Shown here piece after piece: positions 34,451-45,484 of a stretch of 64,000 bases of DNA. Origin of the DNA: Bufo bufo (Eukaryota; Chordata; Amphibia; Anura; Bufonidae); NCBI RefSeq assembly GCF_905171765.1, contig NC_053390.1, positions 140,426,968-140,490,967 on the forward strand. Direction: 5' to 3'. Position 1 is the first letter of the stretch. Each line of letters opens with the position of its first letter. Under the pieces are notes generated by a model. That model had not been told where the DNA came from. It worked only from the letters and a program-made list of their open reading frames with translations, and did no database searches. The translations under genes and the position numbers were made by a program.

Positions 34451-35121
34451 TTAAAGGGTTTCTGTCACCTAAAAAATGGGTATAAAGTTGGCTGATATTA
34501 ACGATGTGCTAATGTCAGCTGAACATAACTATATTAGTGCCATCTCGCTGCCTGCCGCCGTTATTGAGAAAAAATAACTTTTATAATATGCTAATTATCC
34601 TCTAGGAGCAGGGGGGTGCGTTGCACCTGCTCCTAGAGGCTAAATTCTCCCACCTCTGGCCACTCCCTGCTACACTAGATTGACAGGGCCAGGAAGCGTT
34701 GGTTTCCCACCTCCAGCCCTGTCTGCAGTGTAAATCTCCCGTCGTTCAGCATTCGGCACAGGTGTAGTGAGTGAAGGGCGCTCGCCGTCTGCCAGCCTCC
34801 TCACTGCGCCTGTGCCAAATACTGAAAGGCACGAGATTTACACTGCAGACAGGGCTGGAGGTGGGAGACCAACAATGCCTGCCGCTGTCAATCTAGTGTA
34901 GCAGGGAGTGGCCAGAGGTGGGAGAACAGAGCCTCTAGGAGCAGGAGCAACGCCCCCCGCTCCTAGAGGCTAATTAGCATATTATAAAAGTTTGTTTTTC
35001 TCAATAACGGCGGCAGGCAGTAAGATGGCACTAATCTACAGTAGTTATGTTCAGCTGACATTAGCACATCGCTAATGTCAGCCAGCTTAATACCCATTTT
35101 TCAGGTGACAGAAACCCTTAA
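34451..35121. mobile_element. T2-like palindromic element, 671 bp
   Basis: TTAAAGGGTTTCTGTCACCT and its inverted copy stand on TTAA. Arms mirror over the full length ('gctaatgtcagctgaacata', 'ctcctagaggctaa', 'cactgcagacagggctggag'), centre near 34785. A half copy of a relative is at 16807-17219. Confidence 0.9.
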
Positions 35122-35695
35122 ATGAATGTAAAGTGTAACCCTGTCAGCAAGTTTCATAATCAAAGCTTCATACATCCCCATACCATGCATGCTAGCTTAA
35201 ATTGTGACTGTACTTTCAAAAAGCTTTGCATAAATTGATAGTAAAGGTAAATATAAGAAACATTGTAATACATCTTATCTGAGAAAAGTGCCTGTTTCTC
35301 TAGTTATCATCTGTTTTCCTTCCCATGTTCCAAAACTAATAGGGACTTTGAATTCTCTGCTTAATCAATCTTAAGACAGTTGAAACTGTCAGCTCACTGA
35401 AGGATCAAATTACAGACTCCCATAGAAGTCTATGGAGGGGGGAGGAGCAGAGAGCTGCACAAAAGGAAACAAGCAGAGAGACACAGACAGGAAAGCTGCA
35501 GTAGAGAATAGTAAATGTTATATCTCAACGAAAATGCATTATTGACATCAGTACTGCTCAGTACCTCTCTATACTTGTCGTATACTAAGTCCTATACTTA
35601 TACTGCTGTGGCTTATAAGTGAGAGTTCTGGAGCAAAATCTACTGCTCTCTACTAAAAAGAGACTGCAGATAAGGCAGAATACAAGTCATACATA
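35122..35695. other. Non-coding stretch
   Basis: No gene or clear repeat end. A CCATAGAAGTCTATGG palindrome lies near 35420. Confidence 0.4.
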
Positions 35696-36125
35696 CATAG
35701 ACAAAATTGTTGGTACCCTTTCGTTAAAGAAAGAAAAACCCACAATGGTGACTGAAATAACTTGAAACTGACAAAAATAAAACAAATAAAAAATGTATGA
35801 AAATCTGACATTGATTTTGAATTGTGGTTCAACTGAATACTTTAAAAACAAACAAATGAAACTGGCATGGCAAAAATGATGGTATAAAAGATTTTAAATA
35901 ATTTGAACATCGGGACATGTTAAACTAAGGTGTGTACTGTAATTAGAATCACAGGTGTCTTCAAACGTGTAATCAGTCAGCCTATTTGAAAGGTGAAAAG
36001 TAGTCACTGTGCTGTTTGGTATCATGAAGTGTAGCAAACTCGATACGCAAAAGCTCCCAGCTCGACAAGAACACCACAGGCCCACATTTCCAAAAACAGG
36101 AGCCAAGAGAGTGTCTTTTTGCACA
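35696..36125. mobile_element. Tc1-like element, left end only
   Basis: After a TA it starts 'catagacaaaattgttggta' with 'acccacaatggtgactgaaa', the inverted-repeat and leader sequence of a common Tc1 family of fish and frogs, followed by 'tcacaggtgtcttcaaacgt'. The transposase is lost; the remainder has no right end. Confidence 0.65.
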
Positions 36126-36648
36126 TATCTGCTGTTCAGTAAACTTTTTTGTTTTTAGTGTAAAAAAATAATGTTGGAATATGCTTTTCTAGGCTCAAAC
36201 AGCCAGCAAAAAAATTATACTAGGAAGTATAATTTTTTTTTTACACTGAAGTCTTCTGGGCGTACATTGTAGCCTTCCATCGGAAGAATGTGTTGGAAAA
36301 TCCTCCCGACATATACGTGTAACACAGAGGGCTTGAAAACAATCTGAAAGGAGTCTTATTTGTATTTAGGAGAACGTAAGACCCCCCCCCCCCCATACAG
36401 CTCTCAACTTTTTCCTGACAGATGATATTAGAGGAGAGAAAGATAGTGACTTTCTTCTCTCACTCAACTGAAGACACATTCATGCTTGGTCAAACAGACC
36501 TTGGCTAGCATCTATTGAGATTATATGAGCATCGTTACATATATTATAAAAAAAATATGTCATAGGGTCTATACAGTGCCTGCAGTGTGTTACTGTGTTC
36601 ACTAAACCACTTGGTTGACTCACAAAGGCATACTACTAAGGCATAGTG
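36126..36648. other. Non-coding stretch
   Basis: A C run lies near 36384-36394, and 'aattttttttttacactgaa' A/T runs precede it. Nothing recognised. Confidence 0.4.
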
Positions 36649-36935
36649 GGGCAGCATGGTGGCTAAGTGGTTAGCATTGGTGCATAGCAGTGCTGGGGTC
36701 CTAGGTTCAAATCCGACCAAGGGCAATATCTGCATGGAGTTTGTATGTTCTCTGCATGGAGTTTGTATGTTCTCCCCGTGTTTGCGTGGGTTTCCTCCGG
36801 GTACTCCGGTTTCATCCCACACTCCAAAGACATACTGATAGGGACCTTAGATTGTGAGCCCCATTGGGGACAGTTGGATGCTAATGTTTGTAAAGCGCTG
36901 CGGAATATAGTATCGCTATATAAGTGCTACTATGC
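36649..36935 (+). mobile_element. V-SINE, near full length
   Basis: The tRNA-like head has box A 'tggctaagtggttagc' and box B 'ggttcaaatcc'. The conserved V-domain 'cccgtgtttgcgtgggtttc' and 'tccaaagacatactgatagg' follows, then the tail 'attgtgagccccattgggga' and 'aagcgctgcggaatata', which resembles a CR1/L2-type LINE tail. A 22 bp block (ctgcatggagtttgtatgtt...) is doubled in tandem at about 36729-36774. RNA polymerase III would start at the head; movement would depend on a LINE. Confidence 0.9.
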
Positions 36936-37611
36936 TATATCTGTGGATAACACTACATAGATAAAGTTGTCAGAAATATTGGGCAGAAAAGAATCAATAT
37001 TCTTGCTTTACAGATTGGTATATGGAAATTGTGGTAACTAGTGATGGACGAACATCAGCTGGGACGTTTCGCAAACGAACGTTAGAGGCAAGCCTCATTC
37101 ACTTTAATGGCAGGCAAACCTGAAAAACCTTCAGATCATATTTGCAGCCACCAAATACTTACTAGAAGTGCACAAATAGTCCCACAACATGGACAGTGAC
37201 ATACCAGAGGGGGATCAATGGCAAAAAAATATGTATTTTAATCATGGGCCATTTTTATGCGTCTTAAAGGGAAACTCTCAAAAATGTCCCCTGCTGGAGC
37301 CTATAATAATTTTATTTTAGGCCACTGGAGTATGGGCCCCAAAAATTATGCATTCACCTGACAGAAAAGAACAAGTGATTATGTGGCTGGAGGTATATTA
37401 GATGGTCAGTGGATAACAATTTTACTGCAGGCCAGTAGAGGCCCCAAAAATTAAGTATTCCCCCTGACAGAAAAGGCATTTTATGCCGCTGTATATACAT
37501 AAGACAAGGACCATTCTTTGTTCTGGGTGGTGGCAGATATGTGTGGGCTGGCATGAGGAAATTCAATCACACATGGTCGTCACAGGTGTTGAATTCCTCC
37601 GAGATCCATGC

Positions 37612-40595
37612 CTAATTAATTTTTAGAAATATGAGGTAGTCTACACTGTTGTGAGCTAGGCGAGTGCGCTTATCGGTCACAATCCCCCCTGCTGCGCTGA
37701 ACATCCTTTTGGACAGGACACTCGACGAGGGGCAAGCCAAGAGTTCCATGGCAAATTGTGCCAGCTCTGGCCACAGGTCAAGCCTGCACACCCAGTAGTC
37801 GGACACCTGTCAGTCTAGGCGTTCCCTGAGGCTGGATCTGGAGGGCGGCTCTCGATGGGTTGGTGGCAAGAATGATCTCATATCCGAAAGTGACCTACAC
37901 ATCTTCAAACCGCCATCTTCTTGAAGGTGCAGTAGGATTGATACCCGCACCTGTTTCGCTGTGGGGGGAAATTCCTCTGCCAGCGCCCGCAACAGCAGAA
38001 TGCAGCAAGGCCTGGAAATGCTGCATTCTGACAGCCCTCTGTGATGCTGGTAACATGTCCGCTATTTTGTGTTTGTACCAGGGGTCTAAGTACGTTGCCA
38101 CCCAGTAATGGTCTTACCCTTTATGCTTTTTATATGGGGGTCCCTCTTCAAACATTGGAGCATGAAGGCCCCCTTTTTGCACTAAATTGAATGCGGTGGA
38201 GTGTCCTGGCTTCTGCTCATCGCCCAGGAGAATGTCGTCCTCGGTCTCCTCCCCCCAGCCACAGACAACACCAGGGATCCCCGAAAAGTTGAAAGTCCCC
38301 ATCAAAGCTTGCTCTTCTTGCTCCTCCTCCTCCTCCTCCTCCTCATCCCCCTCCAGCCACCATCCTCCTCCTCCCCCTCTTCAGACTCCTGTTTTGCTAC
38401 TCCTGACTTGCTCAGAAGGAGTAGCCCCCCTGGGAATTTATTCAGCATTGCGACTTCCTCAGCTTCCAGCTCCTGCTCCTCGACGGCTTGATCAATGACA
38501 CGACGCAATGCACGCTCCAGAAAGAAGGCGTAAGGTACGATGTCACTGATGGTGCCCTTGCTGCGACTGACCAGTTTAGTAATCTCATCAAATGGCTGCA
38601 GAAGTCTGCATGCGTCGTGCATGAGCATCCACTGGCGCGGTGAAAAGAAACCAAGGCCCCCAGAACCTGTTCTGCTGCAGAGTTCGTACAGGTAGTCGTT
38701 AATGGCACGTTGCTGCTAGAGCAGCCTATCAAGCATATACAAGGTTGAGTTCCAGCGCGTCGGGCTGTCACAAATCAGACGTCTGACGGGCAGGTGGTGT
38801 CGCCGCTGAACGTCAGCAAGGCGAGCCATGGCCGTGTAAGATCTTCTAAAATGGCCATAGATTTTCCCTGCCTGCCACAAGACATTCTGGACCCCGGGGT
38901 ATTTGGCAACGAATTGTTGCACGACTAAGTTCAGGACGTGTGCCTTGCACTGCACGTGTGTCATTTTGCCCTGTTTTAGTATGCTCAGCAGATTGGCACC
39001 ATTGTCGCACACCACTTTACCAGCTGTCAAATTGAGCGGGGTTAGCCACTGATCGGCCTGTGATCGCAGAGCTGAAAGCAGTGCTGGACCGGTGTGGCTC
39101 TTGGCTTCCAGGCACAACAGCAACAGCACAGCATGGCAACATCTCACCCGGCACATCGAATAGGTTCTGGGGAGCTTGGGGGGTACAGCGGAAGAGGCGG
39201 TAGCAGTAGAAAAGGAGGAGTCAGCCGAGGAGGAGATGGGGGATGGAGTAGGAGAAGAGGAGGCAGGCCTGCATGCAATCCGTGGCAGTAACACCAAATC
39301 CACACGGGTGCCACGGGTTACATGCTTGACGGCCGTCAGAAGGTTCACCCAGTAGGCAGTAAAAGTTATGTACTTTCCCTGCCTGCGTTTGCTAGACCAC
39401 GTGTCTGTGGTCAGATCTTGTCACCGATACGGTGTTCCAAAGATATATTCAATTGCCACTGAATGTGGCCATAAAACTCTGGGATGCCCTTCTGGGAGAA
39501 ATATTTCCTTCTGGGGGACCTTCCATTGCGGTGTGCCAATGGCCACAAATTTTCTAAAGGCCTCCGAGTCCACCAGATAATATGGCAGTAATTGACGGGC
39601 TAGCAGTTCCGACAAGCCAGCGGTCAGCTGTTGGGCAAGAGGGTTATCCGGCATCATCAACTTTTTACGCTCGAACACTAAAGCCTGCCTTATGCCAGAT
39701 GAACGAAACAATGGCACGGTGGAAGGTGGAGTGGGGGATAAATGGAAGGAGAGAGGAGAGGCAAGACGTGGAGTGCCAGGAGTGTGGCTTTGTGGGTTCT
39801 GACGGCGTTGCTCCCACTGCGCTCGGTAATGGGATGCCAGGTACCTTCTTAAGGCGGTCGTCCCTAGGTGAGTGTTGGGCTTACCGCGACTTATGCATTG
39901 ACAGCACAGGCTGCAGATGGCAACGCTATTATCAGCAGCTGACATGTTAAAAAAAAGCCCACACTGCGGAGCCATGTGCAGGCGTCCTGGGAGTGCAAGA
40001 TGAGACCGTGCATGGTGGATGGCTCACTCCAGATACATTTGCAGACTGCTTTTTGCCTCCTGTGCTCTGCGAGTTCTGCCTGCTTCTCCTCCTCCTTCCT
40101 ATCTGCTGCTCTGTCTCTTCCTTCTCACTTGTGGGCACCCACGTGACGTCCATCGACACGTCATCATCGTTACCTTCACCACCACTGACATTAGAGATCT
40201 TGGATTAGGCAGCAACAGCAGGTACCACCCTCCTTGGGCTGATCTGGGTAATGTCGTCAGACCGCTGGGTGGCGACCGTTGCTCTTCCTCATCCGATGCC
40301 AAGAATGGCTGCGTATCGGTAAGGTCTGGGAATGGATAGGAAAATAATTCCTCTGACTCGAGCGGAGGGGCTATGGTGGTGGTACTGGGGTCTTTAGGGG
40401 TGCACACAGCAGAGAGTGAGGAGGGTGCAGATGCAGAGGATGAGGAGGGTGAAGAAGCCACACAACCAACTCTGGTGCATCCTTTGATGTAATCACACGC
40501 ACCTTCTCCAACTTCCCACTTAGGCTCCGGCCTGGTGCACCTGCCCGACCCCTACCACCCCTGTGGAATGGCCTGCCTCTTCCTCTGCCTGTCAT
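37612..40595 (-). pseudogene. hAT transposase (BED finger, hATC), decayed
   Basis: The likely start is MTGRGRGRPFHRGGRGRAGA at 40595. Order from the N terminus: an acidic and Ser-rich region (40099-40461), a basic stretch, then a BED-type zinc finger (CSLCCQCISRGKPNTH ... LRRYLASHY, about 39870-39930). The core has VVCDNGANLLSILKQG and VQCKAHVLNLVV (about 39000), the RNase H-like part with the C/D-x-AH motif. The hATC dimerisation domain ends the protein (LACPSSSVLSKRMFSAAGG, 37612-37806). Reading requires at least six frame changes, so it is dead. hAT transposases make 8 bp duplications, as seen here. A CTC-repeat stretch near 38323 encodes a Glu run. Confidence 0.88.
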
Positions 40596-40631
40596 TATCA
40601 AAATGACCCTGTGCCAAAGTCCCAAGAGAAG

Positions 40632-41010
40632 AGCAGTATTTGTGGAAGCAGGTATATCGCAGGCCTCAATCTGTATTTGGTGGAAGCTGGTATATCGCAC
40701 GCCTCAAACAGTATTTTGTGGAAGCAGGTATATCAAACCCCTTAATCAGTATTTTGTGGAAGCAGGGATATTGCACCCCTCAATCACTATTTTGTGGAAA
40801 CAGGTATATAGAACACCTGAATCTGTATTTTGTAGAAGCAGGTATATCGCACCCCTCATTCAGTATTTTGTGGAAGCCGGTGTATTGTAGGCCTCAATCA
40901 ATATTTGGTGGAAGCAGGTATATCGTACCCCTCAATCGGTATTTTGTGGAAACAGGTATATCAAACCCCTCAATCAGTTTTTTTTTGGGGCAACAGGTAT
41001 ATCACACCCG
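40632..41010. repeat. 38 bp tandem array in the hAT element
   Basis: About ten copies of a unit such as 'gtggaagcaggtatatcgca' plus 'cccctcaatcagtatttt', with 'ggaag' spaced every 38 bp (40644, 40682, 40720). Mutations differ between copies. The array lies near the right end of the hAT element. Subterminal repeats of hAT elements often bind transposase; that this array does so is inference. Frames across it are not genes. Confidence 0.88.
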
Positions 41011-41533
41011 TTGCAAATAGTTGTTCCAAAAAACTTGGCCCTCTATATATGTGCAGTATCGCAGCAGAACCGCACACAACTGCTGCACAATACAAATGCA
41101 CTATAGTATACTTTCTATGTTAAAAAGTATATTATAAGTATTTTACACCCCTCAGTTTATCACATCTATCGGTAGCACATCTATACCAGTCCTTAAAAGG
41201 ACTTTTGTGGCCCTATTAGCTAGCGTTTGGTGTCCCTAACAGTCTGTCCCTGCTCCACAAAGGAACCTCTCCCTTCACTGGCAAAACACAATGTAAAATG
41301 GCTGCCAGATCGGGTTCTGTTACAGGGTGGGGGTGAGCCATGTGCTGAAACGTCTCAATTGGCTGTCCTGTCCCACCGGATGGATATGTCATGGGTCAAA
41401 GTTCAGCGCAATGCAAAAGAATATGGTGCATGCGAACTTTGCCATATGTTTGCATGTTCAGCGAATCGCGAACGAGCAAAGTACACAGCAAAACGACCGC
41501 CGGGCGAATCGCAAGGCTATCTCTACTGGTAAC

Positions 41534-42294
41534 CATTTTGTCTTCTTATTAGAAGGTCAATACGAGTTTAATCTTCTTGGACAGAGAATTACTAGGAAAA
41601 AGTTGGAAATCTTTACATAAACATTTCCAGGTCGTAAACTGTGGGGGATTTAGACAGGTACCATACAAAGGACAATGGACAAGATTATTTTTAAATATAT
41701 AGAATTAGGTGGGATATACTAATGCAATTTTTGCTATGTGAAAAAAGCTAGTATGTGAACTAATTATCTCACTTTTAAGGTATGTGGAGAAAGAAGATTG
41801 AGTGTTGTGGTAGATAGTCTTAAAGCCGTATATCTAGAAAGCAGACTATATGTCTGACAGTTGGTGGCCATTAATGTCACTTCTCCCCATATTTAGGGCT
41901 TTGTTCAGAGTTAAAGGTTATCTTTCTGTTAGATCTTTGGAAAATATTAGAATTAAGTGTAATTACCTAAACTTTCTCATAGAACAATAGTGTCCCCTTG
42001 TGGTGGTGGTGGTGAGTAAAATATACGTAGTAAATTGATGCACTATTACATTATTAGTCACGTGGAAGAACAGACCAAGTCCACTTTCCAGGGGGGGGGG
42101 GGATAAAACATAGCAGGAGACAGCAAATGGGGGTCAATGCAGGGAGAATCCATCAAAGAAGAGGCAGAAAGAGAACCTGACCATCCCTTATTTCGGAACC
42201 GTGACAGCTGACTTTTTTTTATTCAACTAAATTCTAAATTGCCGGTATCGTATACATTTATATCTTTATATTAAGCAAATTGATTAGCCATATA
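41534..42294. other. Non-coding stretch
   Basis: No gene. A G run near 42089-42101 and A/T-rich DNA; nothing recognised. Confidence 0.45.
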
Positions 42295-43894
42295 CAGTGG
42301 ATAAAAAAAGTCTACACACCCCTGTTAAAATGTCAGGTTTCTGTGATGAAAAAAAATGAGACAAAGATAAATAATTTCAGAACTTTTTCCACCTTTAATT
42401 TGACCTATAAACTGTACCACTCAATTAAAAAAAATATATATATATTTTATGTGGAGGGAAGAAAACAAAAATAAATAAATAATGTGGTTGCATAAGTGTG
42501 CACACCCTCTTATAACTGGGAATGTAGTTGTGTTCAGAATTAAGCAATCCCATTCAAAATCATGTTAAATAGGAGTCAGCATACACCTGCCATTATTTAA
42601 AGTTCAGCTGCTCTAGTTGGTCTTTCCTGAAAATTTCTTAGTCGCATCCCACAGCAAAAGCCATGGTCCACAGAGGGCTTCCAAAACATCAGTGAGATCT
42701 CATTGTTAAAAGGTATCAGTCAGGAGAAGGGTACAAAAGAATTTCCAAGGCATTAGATATACCATGGAACACAGTGAAGACAATCATCATCAAGTGGAGA
42801 AAATATGACAACAGTGATATTACCAAGAACTGGACGTCCCTCCAAAATTGATGAAAAGACGAGGAGAAAACTGGTCTGGGAAGCTACCAAGAGGCCTACA
42901 GCAACATTAAAGGAGCTGCAGAAATATCTGGCAAGTACTGGCTGTGTGGTACATGTGACAACAATCTCCCGTATTCTTCATATGTCTGGGCAATGGGGTA
43001 GAGTGGCAAGATGAAAGCCTTTTCTTACAAAGAAAAACATCCAAGCCAGGCGAAATTTTGCAAAAACATATCTAAAGTCTCCCAAAAGCATGTGGGAAAA
43101 TGTGTTATGGTCTGATGAAACCAAGGTTGAACTTTTTGGCCATAATTCCAAAAGATATGTTTGGTGCAAAAACAACACTGCACATCACCAAAAGAACACC
43201 ATACCCACAGTGAAACCTGGTGGTGGCAGCATCATGCTTTGGGGCTGTTTTTCTTCAGCTGGAACTGGGGCCTTAGTTAAGCTAGAGGGAATTATGAACC
43301 GTTCCAAATACCATTCAATATTGGCACCAAACCTTCAGGCTTCTGCTAGAAAGCTGAACATTAAGAGGAACTTCATCTTTCAGCATGACAACGACCCAAA
43401 GCATACATCCAAATCAACAAAGGAATGGCTTCACCAGAAGAAGATTAAAGTTTTGGAATGGCCCAGCCAGAGCCCAGACATGAATCTGATTGAAAATCTG
43501 TGGGGTGATCTGAAGAGGGCTGTGCACAGGAGATGCCCTCGTAATCTGATAGATTTGAAGTGTTTTTGCAAAGAAGAGTGGACAAATCTTGCCAAGTCAA
43601 AATGTGCCATGCTGATAGACTCATACCCAAAAAGACTGAGTGCTGTAATAAAATCAAAAGGTGCTTCAACAAAGTATTAGTTTAAGGGTGTGCACACTTA
43701 TGCAACCATATTATTTTTATATTTTTTCTTCCTTCTACCTAAAAGATTTCAGTTTGTTTTTAAATTAAATTGTACAGTTTATAGGTCACATTAAAGGTGG
43801 AAAAAGTTCTGAAATGATTTATCTTTGTCTAATTTTTTTACATCACAGAAACCTGACATTTTAACAGAGGTGTGTAGACTTTTTATATCCACTG
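42295..43894 (+). mobile_element. Tc1-like transposon, 1.6 kb
   Basis: CAGTGGATAAAAAAAGTCTA at the left and the inverted copy at the right ('agactttttatatccactg') stand on TA. The repeats extend about 210 bp inward. The transposase on the plus strand has one prominent stop. Confidence 0.93.
42696..43680 (+). pseudogene. Tc1 DD34E transposase with few defects
   Basis: The first helix-turn-helix reads IVKRYQSGEGYKRISKALD (about 42702-42760). A frameshift near 42805 leads to LPRTGRPSKIDEKTRRK, with the GRPSK AT-hook-like motif, and a second helix (VVHVTTISRILH). A TGA at 43012 interrupts this frame; the reading continues in frame to WSDETKVELFGH (first Asp, ~43112), GGGSIMLWGCFSS (glycine box), HDNDPKHTS (second Asp) and DMNLIENLW (Glu); 34 residues separate the last two. 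The end is KGASTKY at 43680. The stop arose where Arg CGA is usual in this family, so CpG decay is likely. Confidence 0.9.
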
Positions 43895-43919
43895 TATATC
43901 TATATTCGGATAGACCATA

Positions 43920-45482
43920 CAGGGAGTGCAGAATTATTAGGCAAGTTGTATTTTTGAGGATTAATTTTATTATTGAACAACAACCATGTTCTCAATGAAC
44001 GCAAAAAACTCATTAATATCAAAGCTGAATATTTTTGGAAGTAGTTTTTAGTTTGTTTTTAGTTTTAGCTATTTTAGGGGGATATCTGTCTGTGCAGGTG
44101 ACTATTACTGTGCATAATTATTAGGCAACTTAACAAAAAACAAATATATACCCATTTCAATTATTTATTTTTACCAGTGAAACCAATATAACATCTCAAC
44201 ATTCACAAATATACATTTCTGACATTCAAAAACAAAACAAAAACAAATCAGTGACCAATATAGCCACCTTTCTTTGTAAGGACACTCAAAAGCCTGCCAT
44301 CCATGGATTCTGTCAGTGTTTTGATCTGTTCACCATCAACATTGCGTGCAGCAGCAACCACAGCCTCCCAGACACTGTTCAGAGAGGTGTACTGTTTTCC
44401 CTCCTTGTAAATCTCACATTTGATGATGGACCACAGGTTCTCAATAGGGTTCAGATCAGGTGAACAAGGAGGCCATGTCATTAGATTTTCTTCTTTTATA
44501 CCCTTTCTTGCCAGCCACGCTGTGGAGTACTTGGACGCGTGTGATGGAGCATTGTCCTGCATGAAAATCATGTTTTTCTTGAAGGATGCAGACTTCTTCC
44601 TGTACCACTGCTTGAAGAAGGTGTCTTCCAGAAACTGGCAGTAGGACTGGGAGTTGAGCTTGACTCCATCCTCAACCCGAAAAGGCCCCACAAGCTCATC
44701 TTTGATGATACCAGCCCAAACCAGTACTCCACCTCCACCTTGCTGGCGTCTGAGTCGGACTGGAGCTCTCTGCCCTTTACCAATCCAGCCACGGGCCCAT
44801 CCATCTGGCCCATCAAGACTCACTCTCATTTCATCAGTCCATAAAACCTTAGAAAAATCAGTCTTGAGATATTTCTTGGCCCAGTCTTGATGTTTCAGCT
44901 TGTGTGTCTTGTTCAGTGGTGGTCGTCTTTCAGCCTTTCTTACCTTGGCCATGTCTCTGAGTATTGCACACCTTGTGCTTTTGGGCACTCCAGTGATGTT
45001 GCAGCTCTGAAATATGGCCAAACTGGTGGCAAGTGGCATCTTGGCAGCTGCACGCTTGACTTTTCTCAGTTCATGGGCAGTTATTTTGCGCCTTGGTTTT
45101 TCCACACGCTTCTTGCGACCCTGTTGACTATTTTGAATGAAACGCTTGATTGTTCGATGATCACGCTTCAGAAGCTTTGCAATTTTAAGAGTGCTGCATC
45201 CCTCTGCAAGATATCTCACTATTTTTGACTTTTCTGAGCCTGTCAAGTCCTTCTTTTGACCCATTTTGCCAAAGGAAAGGAAGTTGCCTAATAATTATGC
45301 ACACCTAATATAGGGTGTTGATGTCATTAGACCACACCCCTTCTCATTACAGAGATGCACATCACCTAATATGCTTAATTAGTAGTAGGCTTTCGAGCCT
45401 ATACAGCTTGGAGTAAGACAACATGCATAAAGAGGATGATGTGGTCAAAATACTCATTTGCCTAATAATTCTGCACGCAGTG
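43920..45482 (-). mobile_element. Tc1/mariner element, DD37E (TRT) type, intact ORF
   Basis: Left end CAGGGAGTGCAGAATTATTA and right end reversed CACTGCGTGCAGAATTATTA stand on TA. A second 'cataattattaggcaactt' word lies near 44112, probably a further binding-site copy inside the left end. Length 1563 bp. It follows the preceding Tc1 element after only 25 bp. Confidence 0.93.
44248..45264 (-). CDS. DD37E Tc1/mariner transposase, full length (338 aa)
   Basis: The only intact transposase here. From the start MGQKKDLTGSEKSKIVRYLA it has a first helix-turn-helix (residues ~8-45), a basic linker KKRVEKPRRK (51-60), a second helix-turn-helix (~61-108), then the DDE core: LWTDEMRV with D144, glycine box QQGGGGVLVWA (174-184), MQDNAPSH with D237, and LNPIENLW with E275. 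D237 to E275 has 37 residues between, which marks the TRT (DD37E) group. It ends YIGH. There are no stops or frameshifts, the length is usual for the group, and the gene sits between matching TA-flanked ends. It should cut and join this element. Whether it is expressed is not visible. Start chosen because the first helix follows directly; no upstream in-frame Met is needed. Confidence 0.93.
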   Translation of the reverse strand: MGQKKDLTGSEKSKIVRYLAEGCSTLKIAKLLKRDHRTIKRFIQNSQQGRKKRVEKPRRKITAHELRKVKRAAAKMPLATSLAIFQSCNITGVPKSTRCAILRDMAKVRKAERRPPLNKTHKLKHQDWAKKYLKTDFSKVLWTDEMRVSLDGPDGWARGWIGKGQRAPVRLRRQQGGGGVLVWAGIIKDELVGPFRVEDGVKLNSQSYCQFLEDTFFKQWYRKKSASFKKNMIFMQDNAPSHASKYSTAWLARKGIKEENLMTWPPCSPDLNPIENLWSIIKCEIYKEGKQYTSLNSVWEAVVAAARNVDGEQIKTLTESMDGRLLSVLTKKGGYIGH

Positions 45483-45484
45483 TA

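Larger units (their letters stand above)
37039..41525 (-). mobile_element. hAT transposon, ~4.5 kb
   Basis: The ends TAGTGATGGACGAAC and TAGAGATAGCCTTGCG (right, reversed) are short imperfect inverted repeats. The flanks GTGGTAAC (37031-37038) and CTGGTAAC (41526-41533) match at 7 of 8 bases, an 8 bp hAT target duplication. Inside, on the minus strand, lies a decayed transposase, and near the right end a 38 bp tandem array. It looks like an autonomous element that has lost function. Confidence 0.9.

Noticed and set aside
36660..36735. tRNA gene
   Set aside because: Boxes A and B are present but the sequence continues into a V-SINE core; no cloverleaf was apparent by eye.
40632..41010. CRISPR-like array
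   Set aside because: There are no unique spacers, the whole unit is repeated, and the context is a eukaryotic hAT element.
40603..41020. Open frames across the 38 bp array
   Set aside because: The unit length (38) shifts the frame each copy, so all three frames repeat the same short peptide; this is a repeat and not a gene.
44568..45228. Plus-strand frames opposite the DD37E transposase
   Set aside because: They are antisense shadows of the intact minus-strand gene.
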